Positions 40,678 to 51,809 of a stretch of 64,000 bases of DNA are shown piece after piece. The stretch covers positions 2,728,001 to 2,792,000 of the forward strand of contig CBDDCH010000002.1 in NCBI GenBank assembly GCA_965226215.1. The letters run 5' to 3'. A model generated the notes under the pieces. That model searched no databases. It saw only the letters and a list, made by a program, of their open reading frames with translations, and had not been told where the DNA came from. Within the stretch, counting starts at the first letter, position 1, and each line of letters opens with the position of its first letter. This DNA comes from G963668345 sp965226215 (GTDB lineage: Bacteria > Acidobacteriota > Terriglobia > Bryobacterales > UBA6623). Position numbers and translations under genes: made by a program.

Positions 40678-41721
40678 ATGCAAGCCGCTCGACTTCATGA
40701 ATTTGACGAAACCCTCAAGCGAGCCGAGCTTCTGCGAGTGGAAGATCTCGCGGAGCCAAAAGTTCAAGACCCCAACGACGTGATTGTGCGCATCGGAGGA
40801 GCGGGGTTGTGCAGAACCGATTTGCACATCGTCGAGGGAATCTGGCGTGAAAAAGTTGAGCGCCCATTGCCCTACATCCTAGGTCACGAAAACGCGGGCT
40901 GGGTGGATGAAATAGGTTCCTCGGTCCGCACCGTGAAAACCGGCGACGCGGTGATCGTGCATCCCCTGGTCACCGACGGCACCTGCCCGGCGTGCCGGCG
41001 AGGCGAAGACATGCATTGCGAGGACAGTCACTTCCCGGGGATCAGCCGAGACGGCGGCTTTGCGCAACTTCTCCATACGAAGGAACGCTGCCTCATCAAA
41101 CTGCCCCCGCAGCTCGATCCCAAGGATGTGGCGCCGTACGCGGACGCCGGACTGACAGCCTACCGGGCGGCCCGCAAAGCATCAGAAATCTTGAGGCCCG
41201 GCATGACGGCAGTCATTCTCGGTTTCGGTGGTCTGGGACATATTGCGGCGCAGGTTCTTCGCAACCTTTGTGCCGCCACGATCATAGTAGTGGACACTTC
41301 GACACAGGCCTTGGCCCTGGCGGAGGAGATGCTCTTCGAGCACCGCGTGCTCGGGGACAAAGGCGCCGTAGACGAGATCCAGCGTCTCACCGACGGAGGC
41401 GCTAACGCTGTCATCGACTTCGTTGGCGAGAAGGGGACACCCGAGCTGGCGATGAAAATGCTGCGTAAAGGCGGCACCTACTTCGTGATTGGTTATGGCG
41501 GCGTAATTCAGATGCCGACCATCGACATGATCGTGGATGAGTTCAACATTGTCGGTAATCTGGTCGGCAACTACACGGAACTTTTGGAATTGATGATCCT
41601 GGCCGGCCAGGGCAAGGTGAAGTTGGCCACCCGGGTCTACCCGCTCGATCAGGTGAACGAAGCGATGCACGACCTGATCGACGGCCAAATCCCGGGACGC
41701 GGAGTTTTGGTTCCGGCATAG
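40678..41721 (+). CDS. Zinc-dependent NAD(P) alcohol dehydrogenase (MDR family)
   Basis: 347 residues. Catalytic zinc ligands are in GAGLCRTDLHIVEG and LGHENAGWV. The structural-zinc loop CPACRRGEDMHC lacks one of the usual four cysteines. The Rossmann motif is GFGGLGHIAAQ. AAGGA precedes ATG 40678. The place beside MIP18 and the amidohydrolase matches the accessory alcohol dehydrogenase of propane-oxidation gene groups, where it would oxidise the alcohol produced. The monooxygenase itself is not in the window. Confidence 0.88.
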   Translation: MQAARLHEFDETLKRAELLRVEDLAEPKVQDPNDVIVRIGGAGLCRTDLHIVEGIWREKVERPLPYILGHENAGWVDEIGSSVRTVKTGDAVIVHPLVTDGTCPACRRGEDMHCEDSHFPGISRDGGFAQLLHTKERCLIKLPPQLDPKDVAPYADAGLTAYRAARKASEILRPGMTAVILGFGGLGHIAAQVLRNLCAATIIVVDTSTQALALAEEMLFEHRVLGDKGAVDEIQRLTDGGANAVIDFVGEKGTPELAMKMLRKGGTYFVIGYGGVIQMPTIDMIVDEFNIVGNLVGNYTELLELMILAGQGKVKLATRVYPLDQVNEAMHDLIDGQIPGRGVLVPA

Positions 41722-42021
41722 CCACCGCTCGGTCGAAAACCCACCCGCGTTCATCCCTTATGGTGGGGCACAGGCTTGGCCGTACGCCATGGCCGCTCAC
41801 TGAAGTTCGCGGCTCCGAATCGGGCATGGCAAGGGTGTGCGAGAGCAAGGGACTGAGCCTGGAACGCTAGTGACAGGCCAAGTATCCGGCGCGACCGTGG
41901 TGCCATGGCCGCTCGGTCGAAAATCAGGCTTGTAGGGGGGCGAGGCGAAGTGCATGAGAAAAGCGGGTTAAGGAGGTTCGTCCGATGTTTGAGCCGCGTG
42001 CGAACCGCGCATTTACGCCGC
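41722..42021. other. Gene-free gap between convergent genes, with short repeats
   Basis: CCGCTCGGTCGAAAA occurs twice (41725-41739 and 41909-41923), and GCCATGGCCGCTC also occurs twice. A partial R5 unit is near 41935-41970. No gene is seen. Confidence 0.5.
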
Positions 42022-43545
<1,524 letters not shown>

Positions 43546-43730
43546 AGGCTTCTAGGCGAAATGCTGCATCCACAGAGGAAGTAACATCCTATCAGAGCCT
43601 ATCGGATGGTCATGCCGACCCGGTCGCTCGTTGTCCGGCAGGGGCATACCCCTTCCTTTCAATCCGGACTATCCGAAGCCGTGGTCGGCCGGGTCACCCG
43701 GGGCGCTCTGATAAGATGGGGCACTTGACG

Positions 43731-44034
43731 ATGGCGAACCCACCCGTAGTCATTCTAGGCGCCGGCCCGGCCGGACTAACAGCCGCCTACGAGCTTGGGA
43801 AGGCCGGGGTCCGCAGCACAGTCCTCGAGCGGGATGATACGGTCGGCGGGCTTGCTCGGACGGTCAAACACAACGGTTACCGCTTCGACATCGGGGGACA
43901 CCGCTTTTTCACCAAAGTCTCGGCCGTCGAGAGGCTGTGGCGTGAGATCCTCGGCGACGACCTACTAACCCGTCCCCGACTTTCGCGGATCTACTACAAC
44001 GGGGCGTTCTTCTCCTACCGAGATATTGTCAAAT
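43731..44034 (+). pseudogene. FAD-dependent amine-oxidase-type protein, cut by IS256
   Basis: The first ~100 residues are those of an NAD(P)-binding Rossmann / FAD oxidoreductase of the UDP-galactopyranose-mutase / protoporphyrinogen-oxidase type: VILGAGPAGLTAAYELGKAG and RFDIGGHRFFTKV. Reading enters the IS256 element at 44035 and soon ends. No continuation could be found on the other side of the IS. ATG 43716 is an alternative start. Confidence 0.8.
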
Positions 44035-45418
44035 GTTGTGGATGGGCGAGGTCAGGCGGCGTTTTCCTGAACCATCAATCCATCCTTGAAAACCTTTCCC
44101 TCTAAGACATGAACAATCACTTCCGAACCGTTCAGGCGTCGCCAGTGGCGCTCGGCTTGGCGGGCCAGCATGAAGACCATCGTTAACGACGCTTCGCGGC
44201 TGCCACAACCCTTCGTTCGTCGCTGCCGCAAACGGACCGTCGCAAAGGTGGACTCGATCGGGTTCGTCGTCCGCAAGTGCCCCCAGTGCTCGGCCGGAAA
44301 GTCGTAGAAAGCCAGCAGCACTTGGCGGTCTTTTTCCAGGCACTCGACCGCTTTGGGGAACTTCTTCTCGTATAGGTTCTTGAAACGGTCCAGAGCGGCC
44401 TCCGCCGTCTGCCGACTCTCGGCAAGATAGATGTCGCGCAGCGCCTGCTTGGCTTTGCCCTGCATGCTCTGCGGCAGCTTATTGAGCACGTTGGCCGTCT
44501 TGTGGAGCCAGCAGCGTTGCTCACCGGTCGCCGGATAGACTTTCCGCAGTGCCGCCCAAAACCCCATCGCTCCGTCGCCCACCGCCAACTTCGGCGGCAG
44601 CTCGAGCCCCTGCCGTTTCAAGTCCTCCAGCAACTCCTGCCACGACAGTTCGCTTTCGCGAAAGCCGTCGTGCACCGCCAGCAGTTGCTTGCGACCGTCT
44701 TCGAGTGCTCCCATCACAACCAGCAAACACTGCCGTTCATCGTCCAGACGAACATTCGAGTAGATGCCATCGGCCCAAATGCAAACAAACCGCTGGCCGC
44801 TGAGGTCACGCTTTGACCAAGCCTCGTACTCGCGGCGCCAGACGTCTTTGAGACGCACCACCGTCGTCGCCGACAGGCCCGGAGCGTCGGGCCCCAGCAA
44901 GGCCTCCAGCGCTTCGCTGAAATCGCCCGTCGAGATCCCTTTCAGGTACAACCAGGGGATCAACTCCTCCACACTCTTCGTGCGCCGCAGATACGGCGGC
45001 AGGATCTGGGAAGTGAAACGAAAGCGCCGGCCCTGCTCATCGACTCGGCGATCGTCGACCCGCGGCGCCTGGATCTTCAGCTGACCCACGCCGCTGACGA
45101 TGGTGCGCTCGCGGGCGTGACCGTTGCGCACCACCAGCCGCCGGCCGTCCTGGTCGACTTCGTGCTGATGCGTTTCGATGTAGGCGGTCACTTCGGCTTC
45201 CACGGCCTTGACGAGCATCTGGCGCGCTCCTTGGCGCAGCACCTCATCCAAGGGCGAGCGTTCCTTTCCATCAATGACTTGGGGGTTGACTTGACTGCTG
45301 CTCTCAGCAGCTTCACACTGACTCATGGCGTATCCTCCTTGTTCCTTTCCAGAAAACGATTGAGTTGCTTCCTCAATCGTCAGGATACGCCGCCTCCCCT
45401 CAGAGGCTCATCCACAAC
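44035..45418 (-). mobile_element. IS256-family (Mutator-like) insertion sequence
   Basis: The left end is GTTGTGGATGGGC and the right end read from outside is GTTGTGGATGAGC. No 8-9-bp target duplication is visible, and the interrupted gene does not resume on the right. The element therefore probably took part in a deletion after inserting. Confidence 0.88.
44052..45326 (-). CDS. IS256-family transposase
   Basis: 424 residues of the Mutator-type group: VCIWADGIYSNVRL (D), LAVGDGAMGFWAALRKVYP (D) and RTTNPIESTFATVRLR (E). The gene is apparently intact. Confidence 0.93.
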   Translation of the reverse strand: MSQCEAAESSSQVNPQVIDGKERSPLDEVLRQGARQMLVKAVEAEVTAYIETHQHEVDQDGRRLVVRNGHARERTIVSGVGQLKIQAPRVDDRRVDEQGRRFRFTSQILPPYLRRTKSVEELIPWLYLKGISTGDFSEALEALLGPDAPGLSATTVVRLKDVWRREYEAWSKRDLSGQRFVCIWADGIYSNVRLDDERQCLLVVMGALEDGRKQLLAVHDGFRESELSWQELLEDLKRQGLELPPKLAVGDGAMGFWAALRKVYPATGEQRCWLHKTANVLNKLPQSMQGKAKQALRDIYLAESRQTAEAALDRFKNLYEKKFPKAVECLEKDRQVLLAFYDFPAEHWGHLRTTNPIESTFATVRLRQRRTKGCGSREASLTMVFMLARQAERHWRRLNGSEVIVHVLEGKVFKDGLMVQENAA

Positions 45419-45956
45419 TTCTGGTTATAGCTCACCGAGCACCCCGGGGATGTGTTTCTGTCCAAGTGCATGACGCGTGATTCCGGAGAGTGAGCCTTCG
45501 GTCTTCCCGGTCTTGGAGCCTGGCACCCCAAGTGACCTATCCCCTAAGTATGTACCAGTTTAAATCAGAAGATCGCCGGTGGTTCACGTCCCTGGCGCGT
45601 GTTTTAAGCTGTACCAGTGTTGCAGCGGATGTGTCGATCCGAGATTTCGGTCCGGGGAAGATTCTTTCGGGGTGTCTCAGGGTACGGCAACACCCGTTCG
45701 GAGGTTGTGGGGCGCTCTGGAATGGGATACAATTGGCCCAAAGTCGCCTGGGAAGCAACGGACTACTAGCAACCGCGTGCAAAAGCGTTAGTTGAGGTCG
45801 AAACACGTTTGTTTATAGGGTTGCGAAGGGCTCGCCCTTAACTTTGCTAAGTTGTTGGGTCAGCTTCGCGAGTTGTTGAGTCAATGAGCCAGGGCTGAAA
45901 GCCAATAGGCGAGGTTGCCTGTGCCAACGACTTTTGTCACGGGCTGTCAGGGGGTT
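45419..45956. other. Gene-free stretch between IS256 and the radical SAM cluster
   Basis: No convincing gene and no match to the rest of the cut oxidoreductase. The end (about 45925-45951) carries ACTTTTGTCACGGGCTG, the outer end of repeat R4. The promoter of the radical SAM cluster, if it has one, should lie here. Confidence 0.4.
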
Positions 45957-46980
45957 ATGGGGTTGGCTCCCCAAAAAATCGTCTTCTTCTTTCCGGCGTT
46001 TTCCAGCCTTGAGGCGACCGCGCCGCTGGGCATTCTCGCCGTCTCGACACCTCTGCTTCGAGCGGGCTACGAAGTTCGCATCGTCGATTCGACCATCACA
46101 CCGAATTTCCGCCAGCGGGTAATCGAAGAGCTTGACGACGCCCTGTGCTTGGCGGTCTCGCTGGTTACCGGGCCGATGATCCGCGAAACGGTCCAAATCG
46201 CCCGCGAGGCCAAGCGCCGTTATCCCGATAAGCCCGTGATTCTAGGGGGCTGGCATCCGTCCCTGCTGCCCGAGCAGACATTGGCGGCCGAATTCGTGGA
46301 CATAGTGGTCTGCGGCCAAGGCGAAGAGGCCATGCTGGAAGTCGCCGAACGGCTAAGGCAGGGTGAATCGCCTGCTGGAATTCCGGGGGTCGGGTACAAA
46401 GAAGACGGCCAGGTGAAGTTCAACCCGCCTCGGCTGTTGAGGCCGCTCGAGGAGCTACCGCCCAAGAGGCCTACCATCTCGCTGACTTCGACGCCTATGA
46501 GCGGGTTTGTGGACGCCGCTGGGCCATGTACACCTCAAGCTTGGCGTGCCCCTACAACTGCTCGTACTGCACCAACGCCGGCGTCTACGGGCGACAGTGG
46601 AATGCGCTTGATCCGGAGCAGGTTGTTGAGGAGACGGCCGATTTGGTCTCGCGGTACAACCTGGAGCTTTTGTGGATCGTAGACGACAACTTCCTGGTGG
46701 ACATCCCCCGGGCGGTTGCCATCGGGGAGGGCTTGGTGCGGCGGGGCGTGAAGTTTTCATGGAGTATCCAAGCAACCACCAACCTCGTGGCGCGGCTAGA
46801 AGCGGATGAGGTGAAGCTCCTGCGGCGCGCTGGTTTGAAGCAGATTTGTATGGGAGCGGAGTCGGCATCGCCCAAGATACTCAAGCTGATGAACAAGGGC
46901 TTTCAAGATATCGAGGGGATTCACGGGGCTGCGGAGAAGTGTCTCGCAGGCGGCATCAATCCGTCTTTCAACATCATTTT
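45957..46980 (+). pseudogene. Cobalamin-binding radical SAM protein 1, 5' part (frameshifted, then split)
   Basis: The N-terminal B12-binding domain reads PLGILAVSTPLLRAGYEVRI and GGWHPSLLPEQTLAAEFVDI. At about 46467 the frame shifts by one base: PPK continues as AYHLADFDAYERV in the next frame. The radical SAM motif CPYNCSYC is in this second frame. At 46980 an IS1595-family element interrupts, and the gene resumes at 49442 (NIIFGYPGEGEAE across the joint). The joined protein would have about 485 residues. This family uses B12 for methyl transfer or other radical reactions; the substrate is unknown. Confidence 0.85.
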
Positions 46981-47034
46981 GGGAATTATATATATAACTG
47001 GACAACAGCGCCATGATTTGATACAATACTGGAC

Positions 47035-48012
47035 GTGGCAAGAGCACATAAAGCCCCTGGAAAAGCCCACCGGGATGGACTCTCTCTCGACCAACTCTAC
47101 ACCAAGTTCCCCACCGAATCTGTTGCCCGGGCATGGTTTGAGCAAGTGCGCTGGCCGAATGGTCGGGCCTGCCCGCGCTGCGGCAACATGGAGACGACCG
47201 CGGCGAAGAACGGCGGCACGATGCCCTATCACTGTAGCCCCTGTCGCCGCTACTTCAGCGTCAAGACCGGGACCGTGATGCAGTCCAGCAAGCTCCCGAT
47301 CCGAACCTGGATCATCGTCATGTATCTCATGTCCACGAGCCTAAAAGGCGTCGCAAGCATGAAGCTCCACCGGGACCTCGGCATCACGCAGAAAACAGCC
47401 TGGATGATGGCGCAGAAGATCCGTGAAGGGTGGAAGGACGGCTCGCGCCTGACGGGCGAGATCGAGATCGACGAAACCTACATCGGCGGCAAGGAACGGA
47501 ACAAGCACCGGTCGAAGCGGCGGCACGCAGGACGCGGACCGGTCGGAAAGACGGCAGTCATCGGTGCGATCCAGCGCGGCGGGAAGGTCGTCGCCAAGCC
47601 GATCCCGAATACCGACGAAGCCACGCTGATGGGGTTTGTCGCTGGGACGGTGTCACCGCAGTCGACGATCTACACCGACGGGAGCACGTCCTACACGGAC
47701 GCAGATGGCACCTACACCCATCAGGCGGTCCGACACAGCGTCGGCGAGTACGTCCGAGGGCAAGCCCACACCAACGGGATCGAATCGTTCTGGAGCATGC
47801 TCAAGCGGGCGCACATGGGCACGTTCCACAAGCTCAGCCCCAAGCATCTGCACCGCTACGTGACCGAGTTCGCCGGACGCAAGAACGTCCGCCACGAAGA
47901 TACGATCACTCAGATGATACGCCTGGCCCGCGGCCTGGACGGGAAGTTGATGCCTTGGAAGCGCCTGACGGCCGGACCGAGGGTGGCTGGACCGGCTCCA
48001 AAGACTGCCTGA
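47035..48012 (+). CDS. IS1595-family transposase (passenger-carrying element)
   Basis: 325 residues. Zinc ribbon CPRCGNMETT / HCSPCRRYF, then the DDE core EIEIDETYIGG (D), STIYTDGSTSYT (D) and HTNGIESFWSMLKRAHMG. It is only distantly like the transposase at 28745, so the two elements are different branches of the family. GTG 47035 is the likely start. Confidence 0.92.
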   Translation: MARAHKAPGKAHRDGLSLDQLYTKFPTESVARAWFEQVRWPNGRACPRCGNMETTAAKNGGTMPYHCSPCRRYFSVKTGTVMQSSKLPIRTWIIVMYLMSTSLKGVASMKLHRDLGITQKTAWMMAQKIREGWKDGSRLTGEIEIDETYIGGKERNKHRSKRRHAGRGPVGKTAVIGAIQRGGKVVAKPIPNTDEATLMGFVAGTVSPQSTIYTDGSTSYTDADGTYTHQAVRHSVGEYVRGQAHTNGIESFWSMLKRAHMGTFHKLSPKHLHRYVTEFAGRKNVRHEDTITQMIRLARGLDGKLMPWKRLTAGPRVAGPAPKTA

Positions 48013-48090
48013 TCTTCCCATCCACCTCGACGCAGATCGCGGCGGCGATTTCTTCCCCTGTCGCTGGGATCGTGTTCACGATCCGGTTCG

Positions 48091-48312
48091 TTATCGGTCG
48101 GCCGGGTTTGCGTTCATTGGCCATGGTTGGAAAGAGGCTACGCTATCAAGATCAGACGGCGTAAGTTGTTTACCGTTTGTGACAGACATGGGGAACCAGA
48201 ACTCGTTCGCTATGAAGGTGGTGGCCGGCTGGTCTCCAGAACACGCGACTGTTTGGTCTTCATCCTCAGCAGAAAACTTTACGACACGAAGCGCTAACAT
48301 TACTGCCTCCAT
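48091..48312 (-). CDS. Passenger small protein, unknown
   Basis: 73 residues, starting one base after the protease stop codon on the same strand, so it is very likely co-translated. No family recognised. It could be an inhibitor or partner of the protease, which rests on position only. Confidence 0.5.
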   Translation of the reverse strand: MEAVMLALRVVKFSAEDEDQTVACSGDQPATTFIANEFWFPMSVTNGKQLTPSDLDSVASFQPWPMNANPADR

Positions 48313-48313
48313 T

Positions 48314-49192
48314 TTAGTCCTGTGACATAGAGAACTTCACGCCAGAATTATTCAGGATAGCAATGATAGTGTTCGCGTGCGTTCCCATTCCTGAATTAAG
48401 GAACTGGTGCTCCCTGTTCCGATGGTTCGGAACTTCCGGGGAAAATCCCAAAGGATAATGAACCGTTCTCGATTGCATTGCCCAAACTCTGCCCTGTGCG
48501 TCAAATGTCGGGCCACCGCTTTGGCCACGCAAACCTGGCGATGAAGTCTCCACGAATTCGGCTGACGCCGTTTCGTCATTTCCATCCTTGATTATCGCAG
48601 TGCGTGTGAAAATCCCTTCAATCGGGAAGAAAGGAATTGGGAGTGCGTCTTGTGGCAACTGAAATCTGCTGGTCGTTTCAACAAACGTCGGCTTTATCTC
48701 ATGGAACGGAAACCCTAGTTTGCATAGGTTCTCACCAACGTCGAAATTAACCGCTGGATTCTTAAACACGGGATACGTCTTTACACGGGTCTTGTCAAAT
48801 CCAATGATCTGGCCTATGGCTACGTCTGCTAATAGATTAAGTTGAAAAGAATCTACGCGCCAATCGTCCTTTGCCCACCACGGAGAAAAATTGGTTACGG
48901 AATTTTTAGGAGGCTTGACAAATGACCTGATCTTCTTTTTTCGTTCCGCCCTTGTAAGGTTCCCCTCAGCGCCGAGGCCGGCTTTTTGAGCCGTATAATC
49001 ATTGTAGGCGTTTGTTTCCTGAGCGAATCGCTGCATTTCTCTTACAATGTGGGCAGCTGTAAGAATCCAACCGTCCTCGTTGAGGACAATAAACGCACCG
49101 ATTAAACTACCGGTGGTGCCGTCCTGTCTGCGACAGGAAACAACAACCGGCAGCGTATACTGCTGCGCTTTCTTTATCGCTCCTTGAAACAT
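48314..49192 (-). CDS. Passenger trypsin-like serine protease
   Basis: 292 residues with a chymotrypsin-fold triad visible as His48 (ILTAAHIV), Asp123 (LLADVAIGQ) and Ser225 (GLRGQSGGPTF). No signal peptide or PDZ domain is seen, so it is probably cytoplasmic and not a DegP-type enzyme. It is carried inside the IS1595-family element in the direction opposite to the transposase. Its function in the element is unknown; stand-alone cytoplasmic trypsin-like proteases also occur in bacterial defence and regulated-death systems. Confidence 0.88.
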   Translation of the reverse strand: MFQGAIKKAQQYTLPVVVSCRRQDGTTGSLIGAFIVLNEDGWILTAAHIVREMQRFAQETNAYNDYTAQKAGLGAEGNLTRAERKKKIRSFVKPPKNSVTNFSPWWAKDDWRVDSFQLNLLADVAIGQIIGFDKTRVKTYPVFKNPAVNFDVGENLCKLGFPFHEIKPTFVETTSRFQLPQDALPIPFFPIEGIFTRTAIIKDGNDETASAEFVETSSPGLRGQSGGPTFDAQGRVWAMQSRTVHYPLGFSPEVPNHRNREHQFLNSGMGTHANTIIAILNNSGVKFSMSQD

Positions 49193-49433
49193 GCGAATTT
49201 GCCAATATGGGAGTCTGCACTGGCGAACGCCAATCCTGTTCAGAAACCGACTTTACGCGAGCCTTTTGGCTCCCGGCGCTTTGCTCCACCTCGCGTGAGA
49301 GCCCACGCCAGCACCTAACGGGCAACTACTACTATACAGCAGCTCACACGGATGCGGTTCAATATCGACTCCGGTGACATCGAATCCCGCCCGGTGCCCG
49401 ATGACGGATTGTCCAGTTACGTATATAATTCCC

Positions 49434-49871
49434 ATCATTTTCGGCTACCCGGGGGAAGGAGAAGCGGAGCGGCGCGAGACGGTCGAGTTCATCCTGGATG
49501 TCTGCCGCCGCTATCCCGGGGCGGAGTTTTGGACAAACATCTTTACGCCCTATCCCGGTGCGCCGGTCATTGACAAGGTCGCCGAGTACGGGGTCGAGCT
49601 TCCCCGGACGTTCGAAGGCTGGGCGGATTTCTTTCCTCGCTACACCAGGTTGCCTTGGCTCAACGGGCGCGCGCATCAGCGCGTGCAAAACATGCGGGAC
49701 TACCTCCGTCTGGCGTTCGAGCGAGTGCCGATCGCCAAGGACAGCCGCCGAGCCGCCACTCGAGCGATTCACAAGGCCATCATCCTGCCGGCGCGCTGGA
49801 GACTCGACCACGACACCTACGGTTTTCCGGTGGAGCTTTGGCTGAAAGACGCTGTCAACCGCATCTTCTAA
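49434..49871 (+). pseudogene. Cobalamin-binding radical SAM protein 1, 3' part
   Basis: The reading frame resumes IIFGYPGEGEAERRETVEFI and continues through WTNIFTPYPGAPVIDKVAEY to a stop at 49869-49871. The segment is collinear with the same region of radical SAM protein 2 (LIFGYPGETDAHRRDTLRVM; SPNIFTPYPGIPVWPELEKL), which shows that the two are close paralogues. Confidence 0.88.
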
Positions 49872-50149
49872 GCCCCTAAGCCGATGGTCGACGCGCAGCA
49901 ACTATCTACGGAGCCGGTCACGTGCTAGTTCGCATTTCTGAGCAGGGATTGGCAGTCCAGCCTTTGGCGTCGGATTCGGAGCCGATGCAATGCTCATCGG
50001 AAAAACGTGCGGACGCAGCAGTCCGCCCCCACAGCAACCGTTCGCTGAAAACCCTCAGCCAAGAACCTGGCGAAAAAAGCGGGCTAGATGGTGTATCAGG
50101 GACAGGAAGGGACCAGGCCACTCCCGGAGTAGTCGGGGTTCGGCCCCCT
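49872..50149. other. Gap between radical SAM genes 1 and 2
   Basis: Contains a hairpin GCGGACGCAGCAGTCCGC (about 50011-50028) and a partial R5 unit near 50075-50090. Reading frames that cross it show no family similarity and are not part of gene 2. Confidence 0.45.
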
Positions 50150-51657
50150 TTGCGCTCAAAGAAAGTAGTTCTTTTTTGCCGCCTTACTCAGGCCCGCCGC
50201 TAGGACCTCCCGTCGGATTGCTTTCGTTGGCGTCCACGCTTCAGCAGGCTGGTTATGAGGTGAAGGTTATCGACGGCAAGATCGTCCCCGAGTATCTTGC
50301 TGCCGTTGAAGAGGAAGCGGAAGGGGCTCTTTGCTTCGGCGTTTCTCTGCTAACAGGGCCCATGATCAAGGACGCCGTGGCCGTGAGTAGGCGCGTCAAG
50401 CAGCGGTGCCCGGAGCTTCCGGTGGTTTTCGGGGGTTGGCATCCCAGTTTGCTGCCCGAACAGACGCTGCGCGAGCCCTTTGTCGATGCTGTGGTGCGGC
50501 ACCAGGGGGAGATCACCTTTCTAGAGGTAGTCAAGCGGCTTGGGGGAGGGCAGGGGCTGGATTTGGTAGCTGGTTGCTCGTTCAAACGGAACGGCCGCAT
50601 CCACCGAAACCCCGACCGCCCGGTGACTCCGATTGACGAACTACCCATGCCTGCTTATGGGTTGGTTGATTTCGATGCCTACGAAAAGGCGGGCGGAGGA
50701 CGGCAGCTGCCGTTTGCGACGAGCGTAGGTTGTCCTTATGCCTGCAAGTACTGCACCGACACGGTCTTCTACAACCGCCGGTTTAACGCCTATAGCCCCG
50801 AACGGGTCGTGGAAGAGGTGACCCGTCTGGTCCGGGACAACCGTATCGAGCAAGTTTCACTGTTGGATTCGAACTTCTTGGTCAACACAAAGCGCGCTGT
50901 TGAGATCGCCCGGGGCTTTTCCGCGTCGGGCCGGCGCTTTAGCTGGACGTTTCAGGCCTCGACGGACTTGCTCTGTCGCATGAGTGACGAAGAAGTGTGC
51001 TTGCTCGGCAAAAGTGGAGTCAGCCACATCGGTTTCGGCACGGAATCGGCTTCCGAAGAGGTGCTCCAGCGGATGAACAAGCTACATCAAACCGTCCCGG
51101 ACATGTTTGAGACCGCGCGCAAATGCCGGCAGGCGGGGATTCGGGCCACTTTTAATTTGATTTTCGGGTATCCCGGAGAGACAGACGCGCACCGCCGGGA
51201 CACGTTGCGCGTGATGGCCGAAATCGCCCAGCGATTCGACAACGTGACCTTTTCGCCGAATATCTTTACGCCGTATCCGGGCATCCCGGTATGGCCTGAG
51301 CTCGAGAAGCTGGGCATGGAGCAACCGAAATCGCTCGAGGCGTGGGCCGAGCTGGGGTTGGGGGCCAACGTGCTGCCTTGGATGAGCGGCGAGCCGTACC
51401 GGCGAGTGAAGCAAAGCATGTCGTTGTTCCTCCTGGCCAATGAGGTTTCGAAACTGATTCGGCAAGAAGCGTCGCGACTGGAGGGGTTTCTTCTGCGGGC
51501 CCTTCGGCAACCGCTATGTTGGCGGCTCAAGCACCAGTTTTACCGTTGGCCGATTGAGGTTTCGCTTTTCGAAGCGTGGAGACCGCTGGTCACGCGACGA
51601 TCACTACTGACCGGACGCAGCCTCGACGGGCAAGCTGCCCCGGAGAAGACTTTCTGA
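50150..51657 (+). CDS. Cobalamin-binding radical SAM protein 2 (apparent N-terminal frameshift)
   Basis: About 502 residues. The B12-binding domain (GGWHPSLLPEQTL) is followed by the radical SAM motif CPYACKYC and the C-terminal TIM-barrel part. The expected start KKVVLFCPPYSGPPLG is split between two frames at 50171-50179, where a run of six T would need one more base. TTG 50150 (LRSKKVVLF) is the best start found. It is a close paralogue of protein 1. The substrate is unknown. Confidence 0.85.
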
Positions 51658-51670
51658 TCGTCCTGGCGAT

Positions 51671-51722
51671 GTGGCGCACGCTTTCAGCGGGCTGTGTCGG
51701 GCTTTCGATCCCGACATTTCCG
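51671..51722. repeat. Dispersed repeat R8, copy b
   Basis: Reverse-oriented copy of 10370-10421, with the GTGGCGCACGC core at its start and CCGACATTTCCG at its end. Confidence 0.75.
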
Positions 51723-51809
51723 AGTCTATCGTGACCCTGTCCCCAGGACATCCCCTAGGCATCTGAACAGCTTCCGACTTGCTTGCCGCGGGCTGCTAGC
51801 CCGATTGCC

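Larger units (their letters stand above)
46981..49433 (+). mobile_element. IS1595-family element with passenger genes (2453 bp)
   Basis: The left end begins GGGAATTATATATATAACTG and the right end read from outside begins GGGAATTATATACGTAACTG, both followed by GACAA. The 8-bp duplication ATCATTTT is exact (46973-46980 and 49434-49441). It contains a transposase plus two oppositely oriented genes: a trypsin-like protease and a 73-aa protein. Passenger genes are documented for some IS1595 groups. Confidence 0.94.

Noticed and set aside
48314..49192. The serine protease as part of a retron or defence island with the RT cassette
   Set aside because: It lies 33 kb away inside a precisely bounded IS1595-family element, so the two are not one locus.
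49872..50149. Cobalamin riboswitch before the radical SAM genes
   Set aside because: GCCACT occurs near 50117, but the surrounding B12-box and paired elements could not be found.
49990..50170. N-terminal extension of radical SAM protein 2 from ATG 49990
   Set aside because: The extension is low-complexity and overlaps repeat hairpins. The family-like N-terminus KKVVLFC lies in the neighbouring frame.
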